In this document: positions 8,371-18,780 of the stretch, piece after piece | Position numbering within the stretch: position 1 is the first letter of the stretch | Layout: each line of letters begins with the position of its first letter | Source of the DNA: Cyanobium sp. NIES-981 | GTDB taxonomy: Bacteria; Cyanobacteriota; Cyanobacteriia; PCC-6307; Cyanobiaceae | Assembly (NCBI GenBank): GCA_945877595.1 | Contig: CAMDVN010000005.1 | Coordinates: 1-64,000 of the forward strand | Reading direction: 5' to 3' | DNA length: 64,000 nucleotides | Notes under the pieces: generated by a model | Databases searched by the model: none | Seen by the model: only the letters and a program-made list of their open reading frames with translations | What the model was told of the DNA's origin: nothing | Position numbers and translations under genes: made by a program

Positions 8371-9918
8371 CTAGGCCTGTTGAGCCAGGCTGGCGTTGCG
8401 GTTGAGGGGATGGTCTGGGTTGCTGCGCGGCAAGAAGGCCGGGAGCATGGGGCCTCCCATGGCGATCACATCCCCTGCCTGGTCGTCGATGGCACTGAGC
8501 GGTAGAAGCACCGAGCCTGCGCCGCCGCCCGGTTCGTTGAGTGGGGCCCCAGGGGCTGGCGGCCTCAGCAGGTAGGGCTCACTCAGGGCCCAGGTGCGGG
8601 CATAGCTGATCAGCAGGGGATCGGCGGGTGCAAACACATAGGAGGGGTGGCGGGGGATGGGCTCGCCCGCGGCCTTGTCGTTATCGAGCCGCACGGCCCT
8701 GGTGATGGCCTGCACAAAACGGCTGCGGGTCACAACGGTGGTGAGGTACGCCACCACCCGCAGGCGCGGGGCATCAAACCCCTCGGCGCACATGTCGATG
8801 CTCACCAGCCAGTCGGCTTCGCCGCGTTGGAATTGACTGAGCCGTTGGCCGGATTCTGGATCGAGGGAATGGACCAAATGCACCTGGTCGCCTTCCTCTT
8901 GCAGCAGCGCCCCGATGCGCCGGGCATGGGCGATGTCGCGGGCAATCACCAGACCACCAGCACCGGCATCGCTCTGGCGCACAAGCTCGAGGCGGCGGCG
9001 GGCGTTGAGCAGCACCCGCAGGGCAATGCTGCTCGGATCACCCAGTTTGATCGCGCGGCGCAGGTTGCGGGCCCGCCAGCTCTCACGGCTTTCGGCCGAG
9101 AGCGGTGAGCGCTCAACATCGCCGCTGCTGCCTGGCGGGGGAGCCGTGTTGTCGGGGTCGAGCCGGGCATGGTCGACCCAGCCATCTTGGAAGCGGAATT
9201 CCAGCGGCCGCACATCGCCGGCCGCGATTAGTTGGCGCGGTTCCACGCACAGATCGGGGGCGATGCGCTCGACGATTTGATCGCCCTCGCGCACCGTCAC
9301 GCGGCGGGCGGCGCAAAAGGCGAGTTGGTCGGCTCGAAAGGGCGTGCCGGTGAGCCCGAGTCTCAGGGCGGCGGCCTGGGTGAGGCCAGCGAAGGCATGC
9401 CCCCAGGCGGCGGCCTCAGGCTCCTCGGGGTCGAGGCCCAGATGGTGCACCTCATCGGCAATGGCGAGCCAGGGGTGAGGGCCCCAGCGCTCGAAGGTGT
9501 GTTGGAGGAGTTGGCGATGGCGGGCTGCGGCCTGGTAGCTCACCAGCAAGCCGCTGCTGGGGTGGGGATCCTCGGGGCTTTGGCCACTGTCCCAGTCAAG
9601 GATCTCCAGCCCCAGCCGGGCGGCCGTGCTGCGCCACTGGGAGGCGATCGCGCTGCGGTGGCAAAAGATCACAAAGCGGTCCAGTCGCTTCTCCTGCTGC
9701 AACCGCTGAAAGCTCAGCAGGGCACCCAGGGTTTTTCCGGCTCCGGGTCCGGCGTGGATCAACACGTCGTGGCCGCCGGGCTCGGGGCGTAGCAGCCGGG
9801 CCCGTAGCAGCTGGATCAAGCGCGACTGCCAGGCCCGTGGCTCCACCCGGGGCTGGGCTGCGCCAGGAGTTGGCGGGCCCTGAGGCCTGGGACGCAGATC
9901 AAACGACGGTGAAGCCAT
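8371..9918 (-). CDS. Superfamily II DEAD/DEAH-type helicase
   Basis: HAGPGAGKTLGALLSF (Walker A), IADEVHHLG, LGLTGTPFR, ITRAVRLDN. Confidence 0.88.
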   Translation of the reverse strand: MASPSFDLRPRPQGPPTPGAAQPRVEPRAWQSRLIQLLRARLLRPEPGGHDVLIHAGPGAGKTLGALLSFQRLQQEKRLDRFVIFCHRSAIASQWRSTAARLGLEILDWDSGQSPEDPHPSSGLLVSYQAAARHRQLLQHTFERWGPHPWLAIADEVHHLGLDPEEPEAAAWGHAFAGLTQAAALRLGLTGTPFRADQLAFCAARRVTVREGDQIVERIAPDLCVEPRQLIAAGDVRPLEFRFQDGWVDHARLDPDNTAPPPGSSGDVERSPLSAESRESWRARNLRRAIKLGDPSSIALRVLLNARRRLELVRQSDAGAGGLVIARDIAHARRIGALLQEEGDQVHLVHSLDPESGQRLSQFQRGEADWLVSIDMCAEGFDAPRLRVVAYLTTVVTRSRFVQAITRAVRLDNDKAAGEPIPRHPSYVFAPADPLLISYARTWALSEPYLLRPPAPGAPLNEPGGGAGSVLLPLSAIDDQAGDVIAMGGPMLPAFLPRSNPDHPLNRNASLAQQA

Positions 9919-10030
9919 CGCGGCATTCTCATCTGCCCGTGCAGCCTCGAGGGCCCCCCGAGCCGCAGGACTTGCTGCACAGGGGTGAAGCGGGGTCGCG
10001 ATGGAATAGATGGGCTTTCTGATTGCCTGA

Positions 10031-10082
10031 GGCAGGGCCTTTAGGTAGGGCCTTCAGCCAGGGCATTCAGGTAGGGGTGTCA
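10031..10082. repeat. 13-bp tandem repeat x4 (GGCAGGGCCTTTA/GGTAGGGCCTTCA/GCCAGGGCATTCA/GGTAGGGGTGTCA)
   Basis: Exact 13-bp phase upstream of pntA. Confidence 0.9.
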
Positions 10083-10182
10083 GCACATTCGCGCTGAACC
10101 CATTGCCGTTGGCGGAATCCTTTCCCCTAATAGAAGTTGGTTTGTACAAGGGAACCGGGCCCATGCTTGAGGGAGAGAGGTC

Positions 10183-11385
10183 TTGCTGACCGTTTTGATT
10201 CCCCGGGAGGGCCGGCCCGGTGAAAACCGGGTGGCGGCGACCCCCGAGTCGGTGAAAACCCTCCGCGCTGCTGGTTTGCAGGTGTGGCTCGAAGCCGGGG
10301 CCGGCCAGGCCGCTGGTTACGGCGATGCGGCCTACAACGATGTTGGCGCCCAGGTGCTCCCGGCCGATCAGCTCGATTGGACCAGGGCCGACGTGGTGCT
10401 GTCGGTGGCACCGCCGCCTCTGCCGCATGTTGCCCAGCTGAAACCTGGGGCGCTGCTGGTGGGGCTGCTTGAGCCCTATGGCGCCGTCGAATTGATGGCC
10501 ACGCTCAATGAGCGCCAGCTCTCGGCTGTGGCGATGGAGCTGTTGCCGCGCATCAGCCGGGCCCAGAGCATGGACGTGCTCTCCTCCCAGGCCAACATCG
10601 CTGGCTACAAGGCTGTGCTGTTGGCGGCCGCCGAGCTGAATCGCTACGTGCCCATGCTGATGACTGCCGCCGGCACGATTCAGCCCGCCCGGGCCCTGGT
10701 GCTCGGCGCCGGGGTGGCGGGCTTGCAGGCCGTGGCGACGGCGCGCCGGCTGGGGGCTGTGGTGTACGTGAGCGATGTGCGCCCGGCCGCCAAAGAGCAG
10801 GTGGAATCCTTGGGTGGCCGCTTCATCGATCCCCCCGAGCAGGAGGAGCGTCCGGCCGAGGCCGGGGGCTACGCCAAGGCCGCTTCTGAGGCCTTTTTGG
10901 CGGCCCAGCGCGAGCAGCTTGCTGAGCAACTGGCCCTGGCTGACATGGTCATTTGTACGGCCCAGGTGCCTGGAAAACGGGCCCCACGCCTAATCAGCGA
11001 AGCCATGCTCGACCGCATGCGGTCGGGATCGGTGGTGGTTGACCTGGCTGTGGCCCAGGGCGGCAATTGCGCGTGCACCGTTGCCGGTCAAACCGTTGAG
11101 CGCCAGGGGGTGCGGCTGATTGGAGCCGACGCTCTGCCCAGCAGCGTGGCCAACCACGCCAGCTCCCTCTATGCCCGCAACCTGCTGGCCCTGCTCCAGC
11201 ACCTGTTGGCCGCTGGGGCCAAGGGTGCAGGCGAGCGGCTCGAGGCTGAATCGCCCCAGGCTTCAGGCCCATCCCTGGGGATCGATCCGGCCGATCCCAT
11301 CCTCGAGGGCTGCTTGATCACCCATGCCGGCAGCTGCCGCCGGCCCGACCTTCTCGATGCCGTCCCCACCCCCGCACGCCCATGA
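10183..11385 (+). CDS. pntA: NAD(P) transhydrogenase subunit alpha part 1
   Basis: Ala-DH/PNT domain: LIPREGRPGENRVAATPESVKTLRAAGLQVWLEAGAG; probable TTG start. Confidence 0.93.
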   Translation: MLTVLIPREGRPGENRVAATPESVKTLRAAGLQVWLEAGAGQAAGYGDAAYNDVGAQVLPADQLDWTRADVVLSVAPPPLPHVAQLKPGALLVGLLEPYGAVELMATLNERQLSAVAMELLPRISRAQSMDVLSSQANIAGYKAVLLAAAELNRYVPMLMTAAGTIQPARALVLGAGVAGLQAVATARRLGAVVYVSDVRPAAKEQVESLGGRFIDPPEQEERPAEAGGYAKAASEAFLAAQREQLAEQLALADMVICTAQVPGKRAPRLISEAMLDRMRSGSVVVDLAVAQGGNCACTVAGQTVERQGVRLIGADALPSSVANHASSLYARNLLALLQHLLAAGAKGAGERLEAESPQASGPSLGIDPADPILEGCLITHAGSCRRPDLLDAVPTPARP

Positions 11386-11690
11386 GTTTTCTGTCTGAAG
11401 CCCTCTGGGTGCTGCTGCTCGGCAGCCTGCTCGGGCTCGAATTGATTGGCAAGGTGCCCCCCACCCTGCACACGCCGTTGATGAGCGGTGCCAATGCGAT
11501 TAGCGGCATCACGGTGGTGGCGTCGCTCACCTTGATTGCCCAGGCCAACGGCAACCGCCCCCTGCTGGTGCTCGGGGCGCTCTCGCTTGGCCTTGCCCTG
11601 TTCAACGTGGTTGGCGGCTTTCTGGTCACCGACCGCATGCTCGCGATGTTTCGCACCGGTGCCAACCGGGCCAAAGGAGGTGCCCAATGA
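11382..11690 (+). CDS. pntA2: NAD(P) transhydrogenase subunit alpha part 2
   Basis: LLGSLLGLELIGKVPPTLHTPLMSGANAISGITVV. Confidence 0.93.
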   Translation: MSFLSEALWVLLLGSLLGLELIGKVPPTLHTPLMSGANAISGITVVASLTLIAQANGNRPLLVLGALSLGLALFNVVGGFLVTDRMLAMFRTGANRAKGGAQ

Positions 11691-13132
11691 GCTTGATGAC
11701 CCTGCTTTCTTACGCCATCGATTTGGTGGCGGTGCTGTTGCTGGCCCTTGGCATCAAGGGCCTCTCCAAAGTGCGCACAGCGCGTTCGGCCAATGGCCTC
11801 GCGGCCCTGGCGATTGGCCTGGCGGTGCTCGGATTGTTGATTCAGACCCAACCCAGCCTCGAAGCCTGGTTGTGGATTGCAATCGGTACGGCGGTGGGCG
11901 GCTTGCTGGGGGTGATCACCGCCCAGCGGGTGCCGATGACAGCCATGCCCGAAACCGTGGCCTTGTTTAACGGCTGCGGTGGTTTGGCCTCGTTGCTGGT
12001 GGCGGTGGCGGTGGCCCTTTATGGCGGTGCTCAGGCTGAGTCCGGTGTGACCAGCACAGACCTGGTTGAACAGATTTCGATTGTGATCTCGGTCTTCGTG
12101 GGCGCGATCACCTTCAGCGGCTCCATCGTGGCGATGGGCAAGCTTCAGGGCTGGATCCCCACCCCGGGTTGGACCCAGAGCCAGGTGCGCCACGGGGTCA
12201 ACATCACGCTGGCGGTGGCCGCCCTGGTGGGGGCCCTCACCCTGCCCGCCGACACAACTGGATCCTCTCTCTGGGTCTTGGTGGCTGCCTCCAGCCTGCT
12301 GGGTATCGGTGTGACCCTGCCGATTGGTGGGGCCGACATGCCCGTGGTGATCTCACTGCTCAACAGCTACTCGGGTGTGGCGGCGGCCGCGGCCGGATTC
12401 GTGGTGGGCAGCCAGCTGCTGATTGTGGCCGGCGCCATGGTTGGTGCGGCGGGCCTGATCCTCACCCAGGTGATGTGCACCGCCATGAACCGTTCCCTGG
12501 TCAATGTGCTGTTTGGCGGTGCCCTTGGCGGGGCAGCCCCGGTGGGGGGTGGCGGCAGTGAGGCTGGTTACACCCGCATCACCAGCTGCAGCCCAGAAGA
12601 ATGCGCCATGGCGCTCGAAACCGCCGAGCGGGTGGTGTTTGTGCCCGGCTACGGCCTCGCTGTGGCCCAGGCCCAGCACGCCCTGCGCGAGCTTTCCAAA
12701 ATGCTTGAGGCCAATGGCACCGAGGTGAGCTACGCCATTCACCCAGTGGCCGGCCGTATGCCGGGCCACATGAATGTGCTGCTGGCTGAGGCCGATGTGC
12801 CCTACGAGCAGTTGATTGAAATGGACGCCATCAACCCCGAGTTTCCGCGCACCGATGTGGTGATCGTGCTCGGTGCCAACGACGTCGTCAATCCCGATGC
12901 CAAGCGCGATCCTTCTAGCCCCCTCTACGGCATGCCCGTGCTTGAGGTGGATCAGGCTCGCCAAGTGTTTGTGGTGAAGCGCAGCCTCGGGGCTGGCTAT
13001 GCCGGGATCAGCAATGCGCTGTTTGAGCTGCCCCAGACCGCCATGGTTTTCGGCGATGCCAAGGCCGTGCTCAACGGTCTGCTCTCCGAGCTGCGTGAGC
13101 TGGGGGTGGGCAAGGTGAAGGCTGCGGCTTGA
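11687..13132 (+). CDS. pntB: NAD(P) transhydrogenase subunit beta
   Basis: PETVALFNGCGGLASLLVA, VPGYGLAVAQAQHALRELSKML, HPVAGRMPGHMNVLLAEADVPYE. Confidence 0.96.
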   Translation: MSLMTLLSYAIDLVAVLLLALGIKGLSKVRTARSANGLAALAIGLAVLGLLIQTQPSLEAWLWIAIGTAVGGLLGVITAQRVPMTAMPETVALFNGCGGLASLLVAVAVALYGGAQAESGVTSTDLVEQISIVISVFVGAITFSGSIVAMGKLQGWIPTPGWTQSQVRHGVNITLAVAALVGALTLPADTTGSSLWVLVAASSLLGIGVTLPIGGADMPVVISLLNSYSGVAAAAAGFVVGSQLLIVAGAMVGAAGLILTQVMCTAMNRSLVNVLFGGALGGAAPVGGGGSEAGYTRITSCSPEECAMALETAERVVFVPGYGLAVAQAQHALRELSKMLEANGTEVSYAIHPVAGRMPGHMNVLLAEADVPYEQLIEMDAINPEFPRTDVVIVLGANDVVNPDAKRDPSSPLYGMPVLEVDQARQVFVVKRSLGAGYAGISNALFELPQTAMVFGDAKAVLNGLLSELRELGVGKVKAAA

Positions 13133-13179
13133 CTCCCGGATTGAATCCTGGATTGACCCCCGGATTCTTGACTCCAGGA
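13129..13179. repeat. 12-bp tandem repeat overlapping pntB stop and encoding next gene's N-terminus
   Basis: TTGACTCCCGGA/TTGAATCCTGGA/TTGACCCCCGGA/TTCTTGACTCCAGGA. Confidence 0.92.
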
Positions 13180-14283
13180 TTCGCCACCGCCCAAGGCGCA
13201 GCTGTGCCAGCGTTTCAGCAACGCTGGCCCTGGATCGGGGCCGATCTTCAGACCCTGCGCGACACCCTGAGGCCCCTGCGCTTTCCGCCCGATCGCGGTC
13301 AACCTGAGCGGATCAGCGTCTCTGGCGGCGAGCTGCTGGCGAAGCTGGATTTGCCGGCCCAAACCCCACGGGCCTTGGTGATTGTGCTGCACGGGTTGGG
13401 GGGCTCCTGCCAACGCACCGGGGTGCGGCGGATGGCCCTGGTGCTTCAGGGGGCTGGTTTGGCCGTGCTGAGGCTCAACCTGCGCGGCGCCGGCGCCGGC
13501 CGGGCGCTCGCGCCGGGCACCTATGCCGCCGCCTGCAATGCCGATCTCCTGCCGGTGCTCAACCGGGCCCGTGCCCTTGCGGGGGCCCTCACCTCAGGGG
13601 GCAAACCTGTGCCGCTCCTGGGGGTGGGGCTCTCGCTTGGGGGCACGATTCTTCTCAATGCCCTGCTGGAGCAACCCAGCGGGCTCGATGGCCTGGCCTG
13701 CGTGAGCAGCCCCTTGGATCTGACGGCCTGCAGTGCCCAGATCGAGGCCGAGCGCAATCGCCTGTATCAGCGCTGGCTCCTGCAGCGGCTGGTGCAGCAA
13801 ACCCTTGCCGATCCCTGGGGGGTGACGACCGAGGAACGGACCGCCCTGCTGGACCTGGGCCAGCCACAGACCAGTGAGCCACAGACCAGTGAGCGAGAGG
13901 TCAGTGAGCGACAGATCAAGGGGAGGAGCGGCGGTATCCGTGGCTTCGATGCTGCGATTACGGCACCCCGTTGGTGCTTTGGCTCGGTGGAGGACTATTA
14001 CCGCAAGGCTTCGCCCCTGCCCCGCCTACTCCAAGGGGCCCCACCCACACCGCTGTTGGTGCTGCAGGCCCTCGACGACCCGTGGGTGCCGGCCGAGGGT
14101 GCCCAGGCCCTGGCCCGTGCCCAGGAGCAGAAGCTCGCCCGTGGTTTGGCGCCGATCGCGGTGGTGCTGACCGCCCGGGGCGGTCACAACGGTTTCCATG
14201 CGGCAGGGGATCCGCCGCTCAGCTGCTGGAGCGATGCACTGGTGCTGCGCTGGCTTGAGGCCCGGATCAGCTCGCCAAGTTGA
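13129..14283 (+). CDS. Alpha/beta fold hydrolase (YheT-like)
   Basis: LVIVLHGLGGSCQ, GVGLSLGGTILLNAL, GGHNGFH. Confidence 0.85.
   Translation: MTPGLNPGLTPGFLTPGFATAQGAAVPAFQQRWPWIGADLQTLRDTLRPLRFPPDRGQPERISVSGGELLAKLDLPAQTPRALVIVLHGLGGSCQRTGVRRMALVLQGAGLAVLRLNLRGAGAGRALAPGTYAAACNADLLPVLNRARALAGALTSGGKPVPLLGVGLSLGGTILLNALLEQPSGLDGLACVSSPLDLTACSAQIEAERNRLYQRWLLQRLVQQTLADPWGVTTEERTALLDLGQPQTSEPQTSEREVSERQIKGRSGGIRGFDAAITAPRWCFGSVEDYYRKASPLPRLLQGAPPTPLLVLQALDDPWVPAEGAQALARAQEQKLARGLAPIAVVLTARGGHNGFHAAGDPPLSCWSDALVLRWLEARISSPS
13867..13911. repeat. 15-bp in-frame tandem repeat x3 encoding (QTSEP)(QTSER)(EVSER)
   Basis: 13867-13881, 13882-13896, 13897-13911. Confidence 0.9.
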
Positions 14284-14629
14284 ACCGTTTGACGATCCAG
14301 TCTTCGATCGGCTTGGCTCCGATCACGTGCTCGCGCACGATGCGCTCGACACGCTCGGCTGTGACGCCGCCGTAGGCGATCCCTTCGGGCCAGATCAGCA
14401 ACACGGGGCCATCGGCGCAGATGCGCAGGCAGTCGGCTTTGTTGCGCAGCACGATGCCCCCGGGCCGGGCTGGGTCTTCAAGGCCCAGCTCGCGCACCAG
14501 GCGCTTGAGGGTGTCCCAGCTGGCGGCCCCAAGCTCGGGGTTGGGGCAGCAGAGCGCCTTGCTGGGGGTGGCGCAAAGCAGCAGGTGGTGGCTCACGCCG
14601 ATGCCGGTCGTGATGGTGGGGGTGCTCAT
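14267..14629 (-). CDS. (2Fe-2S) thioredoxin-like ferredoxin
   Basis: [15 protein letters not shown]...[30 protein letters not shown]: four-Cys 2Fe-2S pattern. Confidence 0.85.
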   Translation of the reverse strand: MSTPTITTGIGVSHHLLLCATPSKALCCPNPELGAASWDTLKRLVRELGLEDPARPGGIVLRNKADCLRICADGPVLLIWPEGIAYGGVTAERVERIVREHVIGAKPIEDWIVKRFNLAS

Positions 14630-15876
14630 CTCGGCAACCCAGCGGGCACCCTGGCACGCAACCGGGCTGCAGCTTCACCCACCGCCGTGCGGGCCCAAGC
14701 GTCGACGGCGAGCACGTCGTCGAGCGAGGGATCGGGCCTTAGATCAACCCGGTGGCGATCACACACCCCGTCGATCAATGTTGGTATGTCGAGGAAGTGG
14801 ACCTGCTCCTCCAGAAACAGCGCCACGGCCTGCTCGTTGGCGGCGTTCATGACCGCCGGCATGGTGCCACCAGCGCGCCCGGCGGCGTAGGCCAGCTGCA
14901 TGCAGGGGTAGCGGGCTGGGTCGGGCTTGCGGAAGCTGAGCGAGCCCACCTCGCTCAGATCCAGGCGGCGCCAGGGTGTCTCAAGCCGCTGGGGCCAGCT
15001 GAGGCAATAGAGGATCGGCAGCTTCATGTTGGGCCAGCCCAGCTGGGCCAACACCGAAGAATCAGCCAGCTCGACCATCGAGTGGATGATCGATTGCGGG
15101 TGAATCACGATTTCGATGTGGTCATAGTCGAGCCCAAACAGGTAATGGGCTTCGATCACTTCGAGCCCCTTGTTCATCAACGAGGCTGAATCCACGGTGA
15201 TCTTGCGACCCATGCTCCAGTTGGGGTGGCTGGTGGCATCGGCCACTGTGGCCTTGATCAGATCGGCCGGATCCCAATCCCTGAAGGCACCCCCGCTGGC
15301 GGTGAGCTGGATGCGGCGGAGCCCCGGGGTGGGGTGGCCGGTGGAGAGCCGGGCAGTGTCGGCCCAGGGCGTGCCCTGCAGGCATTGGAAGATTGCCGAA
15401 TGCTCCGAATCGGCCGGCAGCAGCCTCGAGCCGCTTTTTTTGAGCTCGGGCAGCACCACTGGTCCGGCAGCGATCAGGGTTTCCTTGTTAGCCAGGGCCA
15501 GATCCTTGCCGGCCCGGATTGCCGCCAAGGTGGGCAGTAGGCCGGCGCAGCCCACGATGCCGGTGACCACCAGATCGGCGCTGCTCCAGGCGGCGGCCGC
15601 CTCCAAACCCTCAGGCCCCCCCAGCAGCTCGGGCAGGCGGGCTGGTCTTGCGTCGGGCTCGAGGGCCTGAAGGCGATCCCGCAGCTGGGCCACCCGCTCT
15701 GCGTTGGCCAGGGCCACGGCTTCTGGGGCATGGCGGCAGATCTGCTCAACCAGCAGATCGAGGTTGTTGCCGGCGGTGAGGGCCACCACCTTGAAGCGGT
15801 CTGGGAACTCGTCGACAATCTCGAGGGTCTGGGTGCCGATCGAACCTGTGGAGCCGAGCACGGAGAGGGCTTTCAC
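14626..15876 (-). CDS. dxr: 1-deoxy-D-xylulose 5-phosphate reductoisomerase
   Basis: [63 protein letters not shown]. Confidence 0.97.
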   Translation of the reverse strand: MKALSVLGSTGSIGTQTLEIVDEFPDRFKVVALTAGNNLDLLVEQICRHAPEAVALANAERVAQLRDRLQALEPDARPARLPELLGGPEGLEAAAAWSSADLVVTGIVGCAGLLPTLAAIRAGKDLALANKETLIAAGPVVLPELKKSGSRLLPADSEHSAIFQCLQGTPWADTARLSTGHPTPGLRRIQLTASGGAFRDWDPADLIKATVADATSHPNWSMGRKITVDSASLMNKGLEVIEAHYLFGLDYDHIEIVIHPQSIIHSMVELADSSVLAQLGWPNMKLPILYCLSWPQRLETPWRRLDLSEVGSLSFRKPDPARYPCMQLAYAAGRAGGTMPAVMNAANEQAVALFLEEQVHFLDIPTLIDGVCDRHRVDLRPDPSLDDVLAVDAWARTAVGEAAARLRARVPAGLPR

Positions 15877-15919
15877 GGCGGGACTCGCACGTCAGGGCAC
15901 CAGTGTCCCACCGGCCGCG

Positions 15920-15991
15920 GCTGATCGGGCCATGCCGGCTGATCAGGCCATGCCGGTGCATCAGGCCATGCCGGTGGATCAGGCCATTGCG
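15920..15991. repeat. 18-bp in-frame tandem repeat x4 encoding ADRAMP/ADQAMP/VHQAMP/VDQAIA
   Basis: 15920-15937, 15938-15955, 15956-15973, 15974-15991. Confidence 0.93.
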
Positions 15992-16693
15992 GTGGTCCAT
16001 GTCGATCCCTGGCTGCTGGTGGTGCACAAACCTTCCGGGCTGCTAAGCCAACCGGGCCGGGGTCCAGCCCTGGCTGATTCGCTGCTCACCCGCCTGCAGT
16101 GTCACTGGCCCGAACTGCTGCTGGTGCATCGCCTCGACCGCGACACCTCGGGGCTCTTGCTGCTGGCCCGCGATCCCCATACCCATCGCCGGCTCAGCAC
16201 CGCCTTTGCCGAGCGCCGGGTGCACAAGGCTTATCTGGCCGTGGTGGAGGGGGCCATGGGGGCAACGGCCGGCCGGATCGACGAGCCGCTGGCGCGCTGG
16301 GCCACCGCCACCGCAACGGCCCCGCCGCGCTACGGACCCGTGCCCGTTGGCCTTGGCGGCAAGCCTGCCCTGACGCGTTGGCGGCTGCTCGGCGCCCGGG
16401 GCCAGCGCAGCCTGTTGCTGTTGGTGCCCCACACCGGCCGTTCGCACCAGCTGCGGGTGCATCTGGCCAGCGTGGGGCATCCGATCGTGGGGGATCCGAT
16501 CTACGGCCTGGAGGGGGCCTCGGGTCGGTTGATGTTGCACGGGCTGGGGTTGCGTCTGCGCCATCCGCACACCGCTAGGGCCCTGCGCCTGCGTTGCCTA
16601 CCCCGGGAGCGGGGCTTTGATCAACCAGACTGGGAACCTTGGGGGGATCACCTTGAACGGCATGGGCTGGCTGCAACGTTGGAATTTCATTGA
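15931..16693 (+). CDS. RluA-family pseudouridine synthase
   Basis: LLLVHRLDRDTSGLLLLARDPHTHRRLSTAFAERRVHKAYLAVVEG, HTGRSHQLRVHLASVGHPIVGDPIYG; start within the repeat is uncertain. Confidence 0.88.
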
Positions 16694-16895
16694 GCGCGCA
16701 CGCCATGAGCGCAGCCTCTGGGAGGCCTTTGAGAGCGGCGACAACATCGAAGGCCTGGTCGACGAATGCCGCCGGGCTGTGGCCGAGGGTGATCAGGCCC
16801 GAGCCTTTGAACTCGAGGTCTGGACCCCCACCCTGCAGCGCATCCGCAAGATCGAGCAGATGATGGCCAATCAAAAAAAGCCGCCCGCTGCTTAA
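16662..16895 (+). CDS. Small conserved hypothetical protein
   Basis: MGWLQRWNFIERARHERSLWEAFESGDNIEGLVDECRRAVAEGDQARAFELEVWTPTLQRIRKIEQMM; ORF could start at 16617. Confidence 0.65.
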   Translation: MGWLQRWNFIERARHERSLWEAFESGDNIEGLVDECRRAVAEGDQARAFELEVWTPTLQRIRKIEQMMANQKKPPAA

Positions 16896-16938
16896 TTGGA
16901 GTTCAGCTTGATTGGGCTTCATCTTGATTGGGCTTCAT
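16891..16938. repeat. 16-bp tandem repeat x3 starting on the stop codon of the 16662 ORF
   Basis: CTTAATTGGAGTTCAG/CTTGATTGGGCTTCAT/CTTGATTGGGCTTCAT. Confidence 0.92.
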
Positions 16939-16960
16939 CGATCCGCCTGCTCTGCGGGTC

Positions 16961-17014
16961 AGCGCCGCAGGCATTCTGAGCGCCGCAGGCATTTTTAGCG
17001 CCGCAGCCATTCCG
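16961..17014. repeat. 18-bp tandem repeat x3 including the 3' end of cysS
   Basis: AGCGCCGCAGGCATTCTG/AGCGCCGCAGGCATTTTT/AGCGCCGCAGCCATTCCG; cysS stop (minus) at 16995-16997. Confidence 0.93.
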
Positions 17015-18497
17015 TGATGCCGCCGGGTTTGTCGATCAGTTCAATGCCCTGATCGGCCAGCTGCCCTCGGATCCGGTCGGCGGTTGCGAAGTCTTTGGCC
17101 CCCTTGGCGGCGCGACGGGCGTCGATCTGGGCCGTGATTTCGGTTTCGCTGGGGCTTCCACCATGGGCAGGGGCCGCCGGGGTGGCCTCAGCCTTGAGCC
17201 CTAGGACTCCAGCCAGCTCAATCAGCAGGGTGCCCCGTTGGATCGCTTCGGGGGTTTGGGCATCGGCGGCGGCAGAGCCGTCGCCCCGCTCAAGCCTGTT
17301 GGCCAGGGCTCGCAGCGGCTTGGCCAGTTCAAACAGCACGGCCACGGCAGCAGAGCTGTTGAGGTCATCGTCCATGGCGGCCACGAAGCGCTCGCGGGCG
17401 TCTTCAGGCTGGCGCGGCAGTGGGGGGGGAAGCTCGTCGGCTTCCTGTGTGATGGTGGCGGCTGCGCCGTTGGCCTGGGCCAGGGCCAGGGCGGCGTTGA
17501 GGCCTTTCCAGCCGGTAGCTGCGGCCTCCAGGGCTTCAGCGGTGAAGTCAAGGGGCTTGCGGTAGTGGGCCTGCAACACAAACAGGCGCAGGGTCATCGG
17601 GCTCAAACCGCTCTCAAGCAGGGCACGAATGGTGGTGAAATTGCCGAGCGATTTGCTCATCTTTTCGCCGCCCACATTGACCATGCCGTTGTGGAGCCAA
17701 TAGCGGGCCAGGGGCTTACCGGTCGCCGCTTCTGACTGGGCGATCTCGTTTTCGTGGTGGGGAAAAATCAGCTCGGCGCCGCCGAGGTGAATGTCGATCG
17801 TTTCGCCGAGCTCTTCGCGCACCATCGCCGAGCATTCGATGTGCCAGCCAGGCCGGCCTGGGCCCCAGGGTGAGGCAAAACTGGGCTCCCCTGGCTTGCT
17901 GCCTTTCCAGAGAGCGAAATCAAACGGATGTTGCTTGCGGGCCTCCTCGGCACTGGCCACGCGGCCCGCGGCGTTGTCGTGTTGTTGGGCTAGATCGCGG
18001 CCTGAAAGCTTGCCGTAACCGGCCTGTTTCATCACCGCAAAATAGACGTCGCCATCGGCGCTGTAGGCCGCGCCTTTGGCCTCGAGCTCAGCGATGATGC
18101 TGCGAATGCTGTTGAGGCAGCGGGTGGCGCGGGGCATGCGATCGGCCCGCAGGATGCCCAGGGCATCCATATCTGTGAAGAACGCGTCGATGTTGCGTTC
18201 GCTCACAGCGTCCATCGACGTCTGCTCCTCGGCGGCGCGTTTGAGGATCTTGTCGTCGATGTCGGTGAAGTTTTGGACGAACGTCACCGCGTAGCCCCGC
18301 CAGAGCAGATAGCGGCGCAGCACGTCCCAGACGATGTAGCTGCGAGCATGGCCCAGATGGCAGAGGTCGTAGACCGTGACCCCGCAGCAATAGATGCCCA
18401 CTCGGCCGGGTTCCAGGGGCTCAAACGGCTCCACGCGCCGCGTCAGAGTGTTGTGGAGCCGCAGGGTCAAGGGTGCCTCAGGGTTGCTGGCCAGCAC
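16995..18497 (-). CDS. cysS: Cysteinyl-tRNA synthetase
   Basis: [52 protein letters not shown]. Confidence 0.97.
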   Translation of the reverse strand: MLASNPEAPLTLRLHNTLTRRVEPFEPLEPGRVGIYCCGVTVYDLCHLGHARSYIVWDVLRRYLLWRGYAVTFVQNFTDIDDKILKRAAEEQTSMDAVSERNIDAFFTDMDALGILRADRMPRATRCLNSIRSIIAELEAKGAAYSADGDVYFAVMKQAGYGKLSGRDLAQQHDNAAGRVASAEEARKQHPFDFALWKGSKPGEPSFASPWGPGRPGWHIECSAMVREELGETIDIHLGGAELIFPHHENEIAQSEAATGKPLARYWLHNGMVNVGGEKMSKSLGNFTTIRALLESGLSPMTLRLFVLQAHYRKPLDFTAEALEAAATGWKGLNAALALAQANGAAATITQEADELPPPLPRQPEDARERFVAAMDDDLNSSAAVAVLFELAKPLRALANRLERGDGSAAADAQTPEAIQRGTLLIELAGVLGLKAEATPAAPAHGGSPSETEITAQIDARRAAKGAKDFATADRIRGQLADQGIELIDKPGGITEWLRR

Positions 18498-18780
18498 CGT
18501 AGGGGGTGGCGTGCGGTGACGTAACCCAATGGTGATCGGCCAGTGATTCGCAGTTCTGCTGCAGTTGCGCTGGGGCCCACTCTCTGGGCCTCAGACCAGT
18601 TTTAGCCTCAATTGTTCAGATGACCAGCGGGTCAGCTGATCAAGAGCGAGCCAACTGCAGACGCATGGTCGACGATCCCTGATCAAAGCAACAGCCCTGA
18701 TCAGCAATCTTTCGCACCGTCTGGCCCACAGGCAGTCTTTGCCCGAAAGCCAAGCCCCTTCTTCGAGATAGGCAACTCCA

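Noticed and set aside
16545-16693. Fusion of RluA-type gene with the 16662 ORF
   Set aside because: Different frames overlapping by only a few codons; ordinary gene overlap.
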